Below, one piece after another: positions 36,101-46,337 of a DNA stretch of 64,000 nt. Origin of the DNA: Aporrectodea caliginosa. Lineage: Eukaryota > Annelida > Clitellata > Crassiclitellata > Lumbricidae. The stretch covers positions 1,870,229-1,934,228 of the forward strand of contig JACEVL010000099.1 of NCBI GenBank assembly GCA_020284085.1. Reading direction: 5' to 3'. The notes beneath the pieces are model-generated. The model was not told where the DNA came from and did not search any database. It saw only the letters and a program-made list of their open reading frames with translations. Every line of letters begins with the position of its first letter. The stretch's first letter is position 1. A program made the position numbers and the translations under genes.

Positions 36101-39100
36101 GGGGCGCGGTGGTGTAGGGGTATGTTCGGTGCCTTGCAGCTGGAGGGTTGCGGGTTCAAATCCACCTCAAAGCCGCCGCGTAGGGACCCTGGGCAAGTCC
36201 TTCACTCGCAATTGCTCATGCGCTTCGGCGTGAAACTCCGATTCAGCGTCCGCGCAGTAGTCGGGAGCGCCTCTGAATAGGAATCTGGTAGGGGCGCTAT
36301 AATAAGTGTTCAAATACAATACAATACAAAAGAACATAGGAGAGAAGGCCCTAGGAAAGAGGAGAAGCTCCGGAGGGAGGCCATTCCAGGTCGAGGGACC
36401 CACCACCGCGAAAGTGCGGTTCTGCAAAAGGGACAAGCAGGAGACCCTGTTCAGATGAGTGGAGGGATTGGGAGCCCCTAGCACTAAGGACAGGGCAGCA
36501 TAGCTCGCGAAGATAGGCTGCAGGAGCGAGACCCAATATGCAGCGCCAGACTAGGGCATCTAGCCTATACGAAATCCGCTGCTCAGAGGGGAGCCAGTGG
36601 AGAACTTCGCGCATGTAACTAGAGACATGGCCAAATTTTGGTATGCGGCCGACAAGGCGGGCAGCAGAACGCAATATCCTTTCCAAGCACCCCAGTCGAA
36701 CAGCCGGGAGGCCAGCGTACAACGAGCAACAATAGTCAAGCCTGGTTGTGACGAAGGCATGGATAAGAGTGGAGGTAGCAGAAGCAGTGAGTGAGCGGGC
36801 AACAGTGCCCAATGCCCATATCTCGGAATCGAAACGACATTTTGAGCTGAAGATAGTTGTTTTGACCTAGAAATTCGTATACGAGAATTTGATTTTGCTA
36901 CAGTCTTGCATTCGCGAGTATTTATTGGGACAGACAAAGTATAATTATTATAGCCTAGTTATGTATATATTATGCACATATAGGCTACAATGTCATACAT
37001 ATCGAAGGACAAACTTTCGTAAATATAATTTACAATGTGAGCTTTATTCAGATTTAAGAAAATATAAAAGCCTATTGAAAACTGATAATAACGAATAACG
37101 ATTGTTTAAATAAGTACTTACAAAACATAATGAGACTATTAGCCATTTATTGGCCAGTGCACAGCGAGCTTAACTTTATGAACTACTTAACAGTTGTGCC
37201 TTTTTCTATCGTTTTCTTTATTCTGCCAACTTTGAGTAATAATTTTCAAAGATGCTCAATTTTATGACTTAGTTAGGCCTATCAATGGTGACTGACATTA
37301 GAGTAACCTAGTTCGCCTATTTATAATAGTTTAATTATGAACTAAGAACTAAGAACTCTGACCTGGCTTTTCGCAAATGAAAGGTCTTCCGTTGTTGTGT
37401 GTACTGGCATAGATTTTATTATCGGTCGTCTTAAGGAATCCATAGTAGAAACGCTGACTAGGATCCCGTTGGTCTTGAATATTAACACCTGCTGTGTCAT
37501 GAAACCAACAGAAGTAATACATTGAAGGTATACTTTAACTTATTAACTTATCACCAATTGGGATTCGGCTGGTTCCATTCTACGGAGACACTTATTATGC
37601 ACCTACTCACTGATGTGTTTGAGGCCTTTGACCGCAGCCATATTACACTTCTTGATCTTTACGATGTCAGCGCTCCTTTTGACACTGCAGGTCACTATTA
37701 TTCTGCAGCGCTTGGAGATCTCAGAGTTCCAAGCGCTGCAGAATCGTACCTACTGATTAGATTGATATGTTCTTTCCAAACAATTCGCTCACAGGCAGTT
37801 AATTATTGGCCACAAATTCTGCCTGGTCCCATACTACACTGTGTCCGGGAAAAAAGGGACCCTTTCTGGTATCATAAAAATAAACTAGTAAATACTCATC
37901 GATTTTTAAAATTCCAAAACCGTTTTAATCCTGACATAATTAGCTAACATTGGCTAAAATAAAAAAGTTCCTGTCATCTAATAATGACGTCATAATGACG
38001 TCATTTTCATAAAAAATGCATGTGTTAAGAACGGCACAAAAAATTTCTAACACTTTCATTATTATTTTTAAATGTCATTTTATCAATTATAAATCTTAGT
38101 TTAATTTGATTTTTATATTTGAATAATATCAGACTACAAGGTGTGTTCAAAGTGTCTGCCTTCGGCCGCAGCACGAACTTCAAGTCGCGCGCACCATTTG
38201 CCAATTGCAGCATCTGTAGCTGATCAAATTCCTCCCAGGCATTAACGATTCGCTCACAAGGTCCTTCACTGTCTCTGCTCTTTGTCCTGTAAACCTTCTC
38301 TTGCATTAGTCTCCGTGTCTTGTAATCAACCGGATTTAAGTTCGGGCTGTTTGGCGGTCAAAGATTAGGAGGTATAAGATTAGGAGGTATAAAATCCAGA
38401 GCCTCCTTTGTCGGCAGTTCAACAGTTTCAAGAGCTCGGTGAGCTGGAGCGCCATCTTGAAATGTGTAATAATACGAATAATCCCGGATATCAGGGAATA
38501 ATTTTTCCGACAGCAAACAATCCCAGTAATAAGCTCCATTTAGTTTCGCACCTGGTTATGTGAAATGGATTTACTTTTTTACCAAGAAATAATGCACCAA
38601 TTTCTTGTCATTCTGAACACTTGAATTTTGATAGAAATGACGTCATTATGACGTCATCATTCTATAACATGAACTTGTATATGTCAACAAGTGTTAGCTA
38701 ATTATGCCAGGATTAAAAAGGTTTTGGAATTTAAAAAATCGATTAATATTTACTAGTTTATTTTCATATTACCATAAGAGGTCCCTTTTTTCCAGACACA
38801 GTGTATTTGTTCTTTCCCAGGGTTTTGTCTCAATCCCTTCTTTATATTCTTTATACCGCTGGTCGTGGTAGTATCCTCCACGAAAACGGGGTTGTCTTGC
38901 ATCAGTATGCTGACAAAACCCAGGCTAATGTCCATGGCCCTGCAGCTGCTGTCCTGTTGATCAGATTTTGCATGCGTCGGAGACTTTATCTGCTTGGATG
39001 TCTACAACCGTCTTCGGTGGTCTAATCTCTACAATTAGTTTTCTTGCCCTTCGCCGATCTTAAAACCAGGTGTCACATTCTCCACCTCTGTGCGAGATTT

Positions 39101-42100
39101 GATCAAGAGCTAACGCTTCGCAATTATCAAGCAATAGCTGTAGATCTTGCTATTATCACCTTCGTCAGATTCGAACTGTGCGACGATTGCTTACCATTAA
39201 GCAGCCTCTGTACTGAACCAAGCCTTGTTCTCCTCTAGAATCGACTCTGGGAATCAGGCACGTAGCCAGACTCAAATTCAAGAGGAGGCAACTTCACTGA
39301 CAGACCATTGCAAAATCTTGGTCATTGGGTCATGGGTCAATTGAAGTTCCAGTATATAAAAAGCAAGAGGAGGCAACTGCCTTCTCGTGCCTCAATGTAG
39401 CTACGCCTATGTTGGCAATGCTATTTTCTCTGGATTGGGATCCTGTTTTAATTTAGAAATTGCATTCTGTCCTAAATCCGCAAGTGCTTCAAGTCTATTT
39501 TGTTTGATCTTGGGGCCTGCTTGGCCGGGAGCGCTGCTGACGAGTTTTTCTTGAAATTGTGTTTTATAAGTTTTTATTTATGTTATGCTAACAAATTAAG
39601 GAATTAATTTTAGCGTCTAGCGCATTTTGCGTAGATCTAGAAAGAACTCACTGACAAACCATGATATTTGCAACCGATATGGCGTCCCACAAGGATCCGT
39701 GCTCGACCCGACCCTATACGTTCTCTATGCTGCCAATTTCCTCCACTTTTCATTAGGCATCTGGCTATGGATCACCTGCATGCCGATGTCGTCAAGCCTT
39801 TTGTGCATTGGATCTGTTGACTCTCTATCTCACGGTCTCCAGCTCTGGGTGTTTGCTAGTCGACTCTGCCTTAGCTGCTCTAAGACTTAGATGAACTAGT
39901 TTGGTACTAAACAACAGCTCCTCAAACTTGATCTTCCATTACTTTCTACAAAGTACCATGCATTTATTTTCTCGTCCAGCGTCCGTGATTTGAGTGTCAT
40001 CCTGCACAGCAATTTAAAGTTATCTGAACGTCTTTTGAACCTAACGCGCTCTTACTACTAACATTTGAGGCGTCAGCATGCTATCAGAAGATCTGTCTCC
40101 TCCTTTGTTTAATGGCCGTAGTTCATGCTTTCATCTGCTGTCGCATTGATTACTGTAATTCGTTTCTAGCAACTATCCTCTCTTCAGTCGGTCCTGAACT
40201 CGGCAGCTAGGCTCATTGCCCGCTTTCCTCGCTTCTTTCATAGGTTAACTTAAATGACTGAAGTAGTGCATTGGTTTCCCGTTGCTTCTCGGATCCGGTA
40301 CAAGATAGGATAAGGACTGCTATGGCCCAACATCACGAATTTCATTTTGTAGGTCCCTCGTCTTAGAATGACCCTCCCACTCTTTACGCTCTAAGAGTTT
40401 GGCTGAGGTGTCTTCCTCGTCTACCCGCTGCTTGAAGACTTTTACTCCCTCGGGGCTGTCACGCTAAGAGTGCCTCTGAATAGCCAATACTGTAAGAGCG
40501 CTTCACAAATATTCAAATACAGTACAACAAATAAGTACAATTTGTAAAGGGGTATACAATACATACGTAATCATAGCACTTTACATGTAAAGATGGCATT
40601 CCATCTCAAACTCTCCAAATTGAATACACGGGTGGAATAAAGCACTAAGTACAAAAAAGTCATATCGAGTAAAATCGATATGAAATTTGTTTTTCCAAAT
40701 TATGTTTTCCATTGATCATTAGAACCAATATGATGTGTTAGTACGTTGCAGTATGCTATTTGACCATGAATTTCGTTATTTTGTCAATTAGTATTCACAA
40801 CATGAAACCGTTAAGGGATTTATTGTTTACTTACCCGCCTGCATGCTTGCCTATTATGGTTGGTGTGAAATAGCACAAGTCCTGAGTTTTCAATAATATC
40901 ATTAATATAAGGATGTTATAAAGCATTCTGACATTTTTCCCAGAAGAAATACTATTTTCTACTGCATTATTACTTGAATAGAAACTATATTTTACAAGTA
41001 TTATCCTAACCGCATTCTTCCTTCGCTTCCTCGTGTTTTCCGACCATAAGTCCTCGTGTTTTGTCAGAATCTTGCCTTTTTCCTTAGCACGACTTGCACT
41101 CTGCCTTTCAAATTCCGAATCAATATCATAGTATTCCGTTTCATCACTAGACTGTGACGAATAATAAGTAATATTAACTTCTGAAGGCAATGAATTAGCG
41201 TCCTCTGCGCGAGCGTCCATATTTGTTTACGTGTGACTGATAGGGTGCTGCCATACGGCGAATGAAACGTTACTATTTACTGGAATTAATGATCATTAGT
41301 GCTTTCTTCCATAGATGAGAGACCAATATACAGGAAACACGCGAAAAGCGTATAAAAGAAATAATGGCACTTAGTGCTTTATTCCACCCGTGTATTCAAT
41401 TGCATTGTTACTTGCTTACCGACCCAGATAGCAGAGATTGCATGGACAGTTGGACAGTGGACACCGATAGTCAAGAATTTCTCGGACGGTCACACAGTCA
41501 TAATTCATATAGTAACCGAGTCTGCTTTGCTTAACTAAACAAGTTAACAGCATCTGTGAATGCCAATCCTACGCGGCATAATTACATTTGGAAGAATCGT
41601 CCAAAAGCGACGGAATTGAAAGAGACAGACAGATAATAGCAAACTAGCTAATTAAAACGTTTCTTTTGTGTTTCCTCGTTGATAGCCATGTACTAATATA
41701 ACAATTGCAATATGAACTTTTATCTTGGTAGTCAATAAAACGCTCAAGGATATAATTTACCTATGATTTGTTGTCCATTGACCCAGATCCATGTGCCAGG
41801 CAATGTGGTGTAAAGCTTTCCATTCAGTATAATGAGATCCCGGTCAGCCATCAGTGTATTGCTGATTACACTGCTAATAAACTGTTCGATGTAGTTCTGT
41901 ACTTCTTTGTTGGGTATTTCAGCCAAAGTATATCCATTGGATCCGCACCAATCTTGAGCATTCGTCAAAGGAGTTTTGCCTCGACTGTTGTCTGCACTGA
42001 CGTTCGATAGGATGAAAGTATAATAGCTGCCGTAAGTCTGATTGTAATATGCAGACACTCGACCAACAACCAGCAGACAACCTGCGAATAGAAGTAACCA

Positions 42101-42565
42101 ATACTTCTCAAATGGATATTAGTTACGAAAAACCGAGTTTGAGCAACCGTGCTAAAGTTGAGCACGAAAGACCATTTTCCTTGGTCCATGTCACATGTCA
42201 CATAATAAACGCCTAATACCAACTACCTAAGTTATTTAGGTGTAACTCAACCAGTGGGATGAATATAAGCAGTTCTCGTGAATAAGCCGGTGCCCTGTAT
42301 TTAGCTTTCGAGAGGCGCTTTAGAAGTTTGGAATTTACCATTACGACGATTACGAAGTGTAGGTGTTCACTGACGGTAAACATTGATAGCATGCCACCTA
42401 GCCCGATGTCTCTGCCAACAAGGATCCAAGTAGACAAAATTTAAAATGTTATTCCATCGACATGTACATGTATGATAACACATGATATGGAGACAATTGC
42501 ATGCATGACATAAAATGAATTCACTTACCAATAACAACATATGCCAGGATATTGCTACAATCCAT
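33156..42565 (-). CDS. CTLR-3: two-CTLD membrane receptor with multi-tyrosine tail
   Basis: Eight minus-strand exons join in frame: 42565-42529, 42081-41761, 37488-37363, 35693-35448, 34879-34745, 34545-34411, 34057-33955, 33402-33156 (1350 nt, 449 aa). The signal peptide spans exons 1-2 (ILAYVVIGCLLVVG). The mature start is SAYYNQTYG. CTLD1: NAQDWCGSNGYTL, WIWVNG, then RRPFICEKP-like closure. CTLD2: NGRCYQRKTNALTWYRARN, GGGDLASF, EYWVGIQ, YTNWEGGSPSND, CRFICQG. The SPS at the place of EPN argues against classical Ca2+-dependent sugar binding. Stem: Thr/Ser-rich. Membrane span: LGLGIGLGMG lead then RRRQK. Tail: NLYSEP, TGYDEM, AIYAAV and IVYADF, four tyrosines, ITIM-like but each off consensus at one position. 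Intron 2 (about 4.3 kb) is filled with LINEs, a mariner and a TIR transposon. Exons 3 and 7 match CTLR-2 in length (126, 103). Confidence 0.8.
33535..33645 (-). repeat. 5S rRNA-like sequence
   Basis: TCATCCAAGTACTAATGGG and AACTTAGCTGGGCATCCGGC resemble the reverse complement of the 3' half of 5S rRNA (CATCCAAGTACTAACC, CTTAGCTTCCGAGAT). The rest of the gene is missing, so it is a 5S-derived repeat (SINE3-like) or pseudogene. Located in the last intron of CTLR-3. Confidence 0.5.
36103..36335 (+). mobile_element. complete-looking SINE with LINE-type tail
   Basis: Box-A-like GGTGGTGTAGGGGTATG and box-B-like GCGGGTTCAAATCC are followed by the body AGGGACCCTGGGCAAG and an end GGGGCGCTATAATAAGTG plus (AATAC)n. 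The end matches the CR1/L2-like LINE 3' signature, the usual way a SINE borrows LINE machinery. Confidence 0.75.
36336..36845 (-). mobile_element. CR1/L2-like LINE reverse-transcriptase C-terminus
   Basis: An open minus-strand frame of about 150 codons reads HAFVTTRLDYCCSLYAGLP, VLHWLPSEQRISYRL, LAPAYL-like and FAVVGPSTWNGLPPELL (in the adjacent frame), the thumb/C-terminal part of CR1-clade RT. Frame changes show decay. Confidence 0.85.
37520..39240 (+). mobile_element. CR1/L2-like LINE, split by a mariner
   Basis: Left part: HSTETLIMHLLTDVFEAFD, LLDLYDVSAPFDTAGH (RT fingers). After the mariner at 37837-38803 the frame resumes with VLSQSLLYILYTAGRGS and HQYADKTQANVHGPA (the YADD box reads YADK). 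Many small lesions; not active. Confidence 0.8.
37837..38803 (-). mobile_element. mariner-like element, transposase remnant
   Basis: Inverted ends CACTGTGTCCGGGAAAA and CACTGTGTCTGGAAAAA are flanked by TA on both sides, as in the Tc1/mariner superfamily. The minus strand carries only the C-terminal half of a transposase with GAYYWDCLLSE, FQDGAPAHRA and PPNSPNLNPVDY, the last two around the second and third catalytic acidic residues. The N-terminus with the HTH is gone, and several frames are needed. TGACGTCATTATGACGTCAT occurs near both ends. Confidence 0.85.
39255..39412. mobile_element. short TIR element, hAT-like
   Basis: CAGGCACGTAGCCAGACTC at the left and, reverse-complemented, CATAGGCGTAGCTACATTG at the right enclose 120 bp with an internal AAGAGGAGGCAACT repeat. 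No clean target duplication was found. Confidence 0.4.
39620..40530 (+). mobile_element. CR1/L2-like LINE fragment
   Basis: YGVPQGSVLDPTLYVLYAA is the RT motif preceding the catalytic YADD. It runs to a 3' end with GAGTGCCTCTGAATAG, GCGCTTCACAAATATTC and (AATAC)n near 40520. Heavily frame-shifted. Confidence 0.75.
40617..41404 (-). mobile_element. TIR DNA transposon with a short ORF
   Basis: The ends carry inverted repeats of about 35 bp (ATTGAATACACGGGTGG, then AATAAAGCACTAAGT) at 40617-40655 and 41366-41404. It lies in intron 2 of CTLR-3 and its single open frame is at 41220-40831. The target duplication is ambiguous. Confidence 0.65.
40831..41220 (-). CDS. transposon-encoded N-terminal ORF, 129 codons
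   Basis: It begins MDARAEDANSLPSEVN and has a Ser/Tyr/Asp-rich stretch followed by EDLWSENTRKRRKNA. The W-x-x-N-x-R-K-R-x-x-N signature recurs, in my recollection, at the start of transposon-associated genes of many invertebrates. After it the frame loses protein-like character, so a splice donor or truncation is likely just after RKRRKNA. It is enclosed by inverted repeats, hence not a host gene. Confidence 0.5.
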   Translation of the reverse strand: MDARAEDANSLPSEVNITYYSSQSSDETEYYDIDSEFERQSASRAKEKGKILTKHEDLWSENTRKRRKNAVRIILVKYSFYSSNNAVENSISSGKNVRMLYNILILMILLKTQDLCYFTPTIIGKHAGG

Positions 42566-42690
42566 ATTTCAAGTTGAGAAATGCTTGACTATTAATATTA
42601 ACTGTGACATTATAACATCAAGGAAGTAAGTCTTAGTTAATCATCGCTACGAAAATGGTCATGCTCCGATGAGCAACGCTTTGGATTGGT

Positions 42691-42700
42691 TATTTATAGG
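42691..42700 (-). promoter_or_regulatory. TATA box of CTLR-3
   Basis: Minus-strand CCTATAAATA, about 130 bases upstream of the ATG at 42565, with CCAATCC immediately downstream. The spacing is like CTLR-2. The 5' UTR contains two blocks also seen in CTLR-4 (see findings). Confidence 0.55.
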
Positions 42701-42779
42701 AATAGGGGTTTAACTGCCGTCATTTCAGCTGGTAGTTATAAATAGCTTCATTCGTAGTTCCTCTGACACGTCTCAATCA

Positions 42780-43020
42780 GGGCCTTGGTATTTGCTGCAA
42801 TAGCCTTGTGGGCCTAAGAAATCTGAATAACAACTTTGGACAAACTGTTTAATGTATATTTACATTGTGCACACAGAGGCAGAATTTAGTACCTGCTTCG
42901 GCTGGGAAGTCAAACACAAGTCTTGACATGCAATTGGACTTAGCTATTCGGCTGACGATCAATCTGTGTTGTATGTTGCAAAAAAACGAACTTGTGAAAC
43001 AAAGGCTTCCACTCTCATTT
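42780..43020 (-). repeat. duplicated receptor 5' flank, copy 1
   Basis: This block upstream of CTLR-3 is related to 45560-45720 and 59190-59430 (shared: TTGTGGGCCT, GCAGAATTTA, AAGTCTTGA, CTGTGTTGTATG). It marks the segmental duplication that multiplied the receptor genes. No coding frame is seen. Confidence 0.65.
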
Positions 43021-43079
43021 TATGCTTCGACAGCCTGGTGAGGCTTCACTAAAGCTGAAGACAGGAATGGGCTGGATCG

Positions 43080-43460
43080 ATTCCTACAAAGATCCCGACG
43101 AATAGGTTATCTCCCAGACATAGGCCTACGGATATGGTACGCAGGACAGACTGCTGACGGTTGTCAGCAGGAATGCATCCCACGTCCTGCGGAGCTTGTT
43201 TGCGCCTGTCATCTAGCGTAGTTACAGCCTTTGCCCTAGAACTCACGATTTTGTATTACCAGCAAAGGATGATAAGAACTACACACCTAGAGTTCCCTAT
43301 AGCGGCTTGCTAAAAAATAACCCATGAGCGAACAATAACCTACAGAATTCTACATCACTAATCTCATTTCACGTTACATTGTAACGGTGTTGCGGCTTGT
43401 CAACCTGATTCACATTAAACGAATGTATAATTTATATAATACCGCGGCCTTCAATGCGAG
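43080..43460. repeat. dispersed repeat, copy 1 of 2
   Basis: About 85 percent similar by eye to 50165-50470: GGACAGACTGCTGACGG, CACGTCCTGCGGAGCTTG, CTAGAACTCACGATTTTG. Probably a LINE or transposon scrap; family unknown. Confidence 0.7.
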
Positions 43461-44555
43461 ATTTAAAGTTTACACTCGCAGGCCTACTGTTCCTGACTTT
43501 GTAGAGCAAAGTACATGTATCGGGACTTGTATTAGAAGTCACCTTATGATTCACATCAACTCATTTTTCAAAACGACATCTCAATATGCTCTACAGTAAA
43601 TTCTCTTCATGGCTGATTGGGACTTAAAATGCATTAAACGTTTTTAGGGTTTGCTTCGACAAAATATCTTCACACTCATAGCTATGCATACGTGTGTGCT
43701 CTATCGAGTGCTCAATTACAGCTGGATTGAATGACATGACGGTGCAATTGGTAACTGAAATCCGATACCGTTGTTTGTCGTTTCAGTGCATCCAGGTTCA
43801 GTCCTTGGTCCTTCCTTTTTCAATCTCTATTTCACCTATTAATTTTATCAAATTGCACACATGCGAGATGCAATTTGCAGCGATATTTTGACGATGCTCA
43901 ACTCTGCGTTGCTTTCTCTATCACAGATCCCTCAGCTGAAACAGCTTCAACTGTGCTTGTCTTCTCTTCACATTTTGTTCTATTTAATGAGTTTTGATTC
44001 AACCCAGATAAATCAGGTTTTGTACACAACCCGTCATCATATGCAGTATTTCGTTTTACATTCATCTGCTGACCTTGAAGGAACCACAATCCCGTCATCG
44101 GATAAAATTAACTGCAGCTATGGGTTACTCGCTTGTATGAAGTAAATGTCTGTATAAATAAATTTTAAGTAGAATAAAATTCATTTTACTTAGATTCACA
44201 AAACACATGTTCAGCAGTTAAATGCCCAAGATAGTTACCAATCTCTGGACTGGATATAAATATTAAATATTTACGTTCATTATAAGGTAGACAATGACTG
44301 TGTGTTGTCCTGCCCGATATCAGTGCCAAAGAAAATCAAGTAAACTATATGTAATGTAGCTGCCAGTACATCAATATATCTACTCTCCAGCAGCTGGATA
44401 AGCTGGACTTGGAGTCTCTCTCCGCAGAATTCTCTACCTTTGCTTTTCCACCTCGGTCTGCAACTTAGAGATCACCATGGACCAAGAACTGTCTATTACG
44501 AAGCACATTACGGCATTGACTCGTTCTTGTTATTATTAATACATGCGTCAGCTGC
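43461..44555. other. no gene recognised
   Basis: Frames of 65-95 codons occur on both strands without recognisable domains or splice logic. The stretch from 43790 to 44150 may be decayed LINE. Confidence 0.35.
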
Positions 44556-44765
44556 GGGTTGTCACTCGCTCTCATTCTTCATGCTCTGACTAGACAGCGT
44601 CGGGTTCTCTCGATCGTGAGTCCTTCTCTTTGGAATAGCCTCACCTCTGACCTACGCGCTCTCCCGCGAGACCTCTTTTATAAACTACTTACGACTTTCC
44701 CCTTTGATCGGGCCTGGGTCGGGAGCGCCTCTGAGTAGTTATCTTGAAGGGGAGCTATATAAATT
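44556..44765 (+). mobile_element. CR1/L2-like LINE 3' end
   Basis: RT C-terminal text (VSPSLWNSLTSDLRALP) closes, followed by the GGGAGCGCCTCTGAGTAG and GAGCTATATAAATTTC signature; a tetranucleotide array begins at once. Confidence 0.75.
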
Positions 44766-44945
44766 TCATAGATAGGTAGGTAGGTAGGTATATGTAGGTA
44801 GGTAGGTAGGTAGGTATATGTATGTAGGTAGGTAGGTAGGTATGTAGGTAGGTAGGTAGGTAGGTAGGCAGGTAGGCAGGCAGATAGGTAGATAGATAGG
44901 TAGATAGACAGATAGACAGACAGACAGACAGATAGATAGATAGCC
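44766..44945 (+). repeat. (TAGG/TAGA/CAGA)n microsatellite
   Basis: GTAGGTAGGTAGG passes into GATAGATAG and GACAGACAG blocks; it probably grew from the LINE tail. Open frames rich in Tyr-Leu-Pro-Thr are artefacts. Confidence 0.95.
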
Positions 44946-45017
44946 TATTTGATACCGAAATATAAGACATCCTGGTTTTAAAACGACTGAACACATGACT
45001 GCAATGATATTCCTTAC

Positions 45018-45057
45018 CAGTTGCAACATAATATACCAAGATTTTGTGAAAATCCAT
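45018..45057 (-). CDS. orphan receptor first exon
   Basis: A 40-nt exon encodes MDFHKILVYYVAT and ends in a phase-1 donor (GGTAAGGA), homologous to the first exons of CTLR-3 (MDCSNILAYVVI) and CTLR-4 (MNCYNIMAYVVI). Its 5' flank keeps the AAGGAAGTAA and TCATGCTCT blocks. It lies 2.5 kb upstream of CTLR-3 on the same strand with no exon 2 of its own, so it is an alternative start for CTLR-3 or the only remnant of a deleted receptor. Confidence 0.55.
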
Positions 45058-45203
45058 AGAAAATGCTGACCATGAACGCTTGACTAATAACAGCAGACTA
45101 TTACGTGTAGATATGTCAATCCATTCGGTTATTAATTTCTCAGCAAGAAGGAAGTAAACCGTCGCTGCTTCATATGCAAATGAGTCATGCTCTAATAAAT
45201 ACA

Positions 45204-46337
45204 GGATTCGGTCGGCTGCTTTTTTGGGTTAGGACTTTAACCAATCAGCATTACAATAGCCATTTAGTTATTCTATGTGTGTAGTTTCTGTCTAACAACG
45301 CTGTGTTTTAATTACGATGATTAGAGTCGCTTTCCTTCTATATCCGGGCTTGGGACTGGCACCTCCCGAAAACGTCACTTTAACTGTTATTATTTTTACA
45401 CCCTACTACTCATGTTTGGCATGATCTCGTCAAGCCCTTGGTGACTCAGTCAATACTACAACTGAATAACAGGCCTACTGTAAATATTATTACAGGATTC
45501 GTAGCTACACTTGTCTTGTAGAGCTGCTGGAGTACGAATTCTGGATTATAGCTTAGGCTAAACTGTTTATGCATATTTGCCTTGTAACAGGGTCAGATGT
45601 TACAGGCTGGACTGTTAAAGGCAAGTCTTGAAATGCACTGATCTCACTCATGGGACATTGCTAATCGACTGACCTGTGTTGTTTCTCAGTGGAAAACGAT
45701 CCAACTCTTCCACTTTTGTGAAGCAATATTTGCTAACTGATGATTGTTTTGAGGCGCTTCTGATTAGTTTTCCGGAGTGATGCTATCTAAATTTCCTTTA
45801 AAAAATAAACAACGACATTTTTATGGGAGACTTACTCTCGTTTCGTTCGTAACTTTGTAATCTAATGCTCATGCATTTGTTTTGCGCGTAACATTATGTT
45901 TCGCGTATAATCATCCCATAAGACGACTTTGTAGTTTAACACTGTCTGAATTTATCCCTTTATTACTACAAAATGCCCTACAATAAATAATTTTCATGGC
46001 TGAACAAGACCGTGAATAAACAAATATACAATAAATTTCTGCAATCATGGACCTCTGGAGGCATGCAATCCATTCGTAGAGTTTTTCGTAATTTTCATTT
46101 ATGAGCTTCTAGAACGCAGAGTTTTGTTGTACATTAATAATCTTCTAAAACATATATCACTCAATCTTTCATTCTAACTTCAGTCAGTGTTAGTATATCC
46201 ACATCTACATGTAAATGCAAAATCAAAATCCCTCGTGTTTACAGTTTATTTAATATTGTTGACATAATTTGTCAGTGGTATGTTTAGTAGCTCTTCATGG
46301 TGTTAATTGTCTGAGGCGTATTTTAGTTCAGAGCTTC
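45204..46337. other. receptor 5' flank copy 2 and intergenic DNA
   Basis: 45560-45720 resembles 42780-43020 and 59190-59430, in line with the orphan exon being part of a duplicated gene start. ATGCAAAT and TGAGTCA lie next to each other at about 45174-45187. No other gene is seen. Confidence 0.5.

Noticed and set aside
43387..44145. Several 65-95 codon frames as small genes
   Set aside because: No signal peptide, domain or intron logic; length is within chance for AT-rich DNA of this size.
44755..45057. Tyr-Leu-Pro-Thr repeat open frame
   Set aside because: Only its first 40 nt (the receptor first exon) look real; the rest is read-through of a donor site into a microsatellite.
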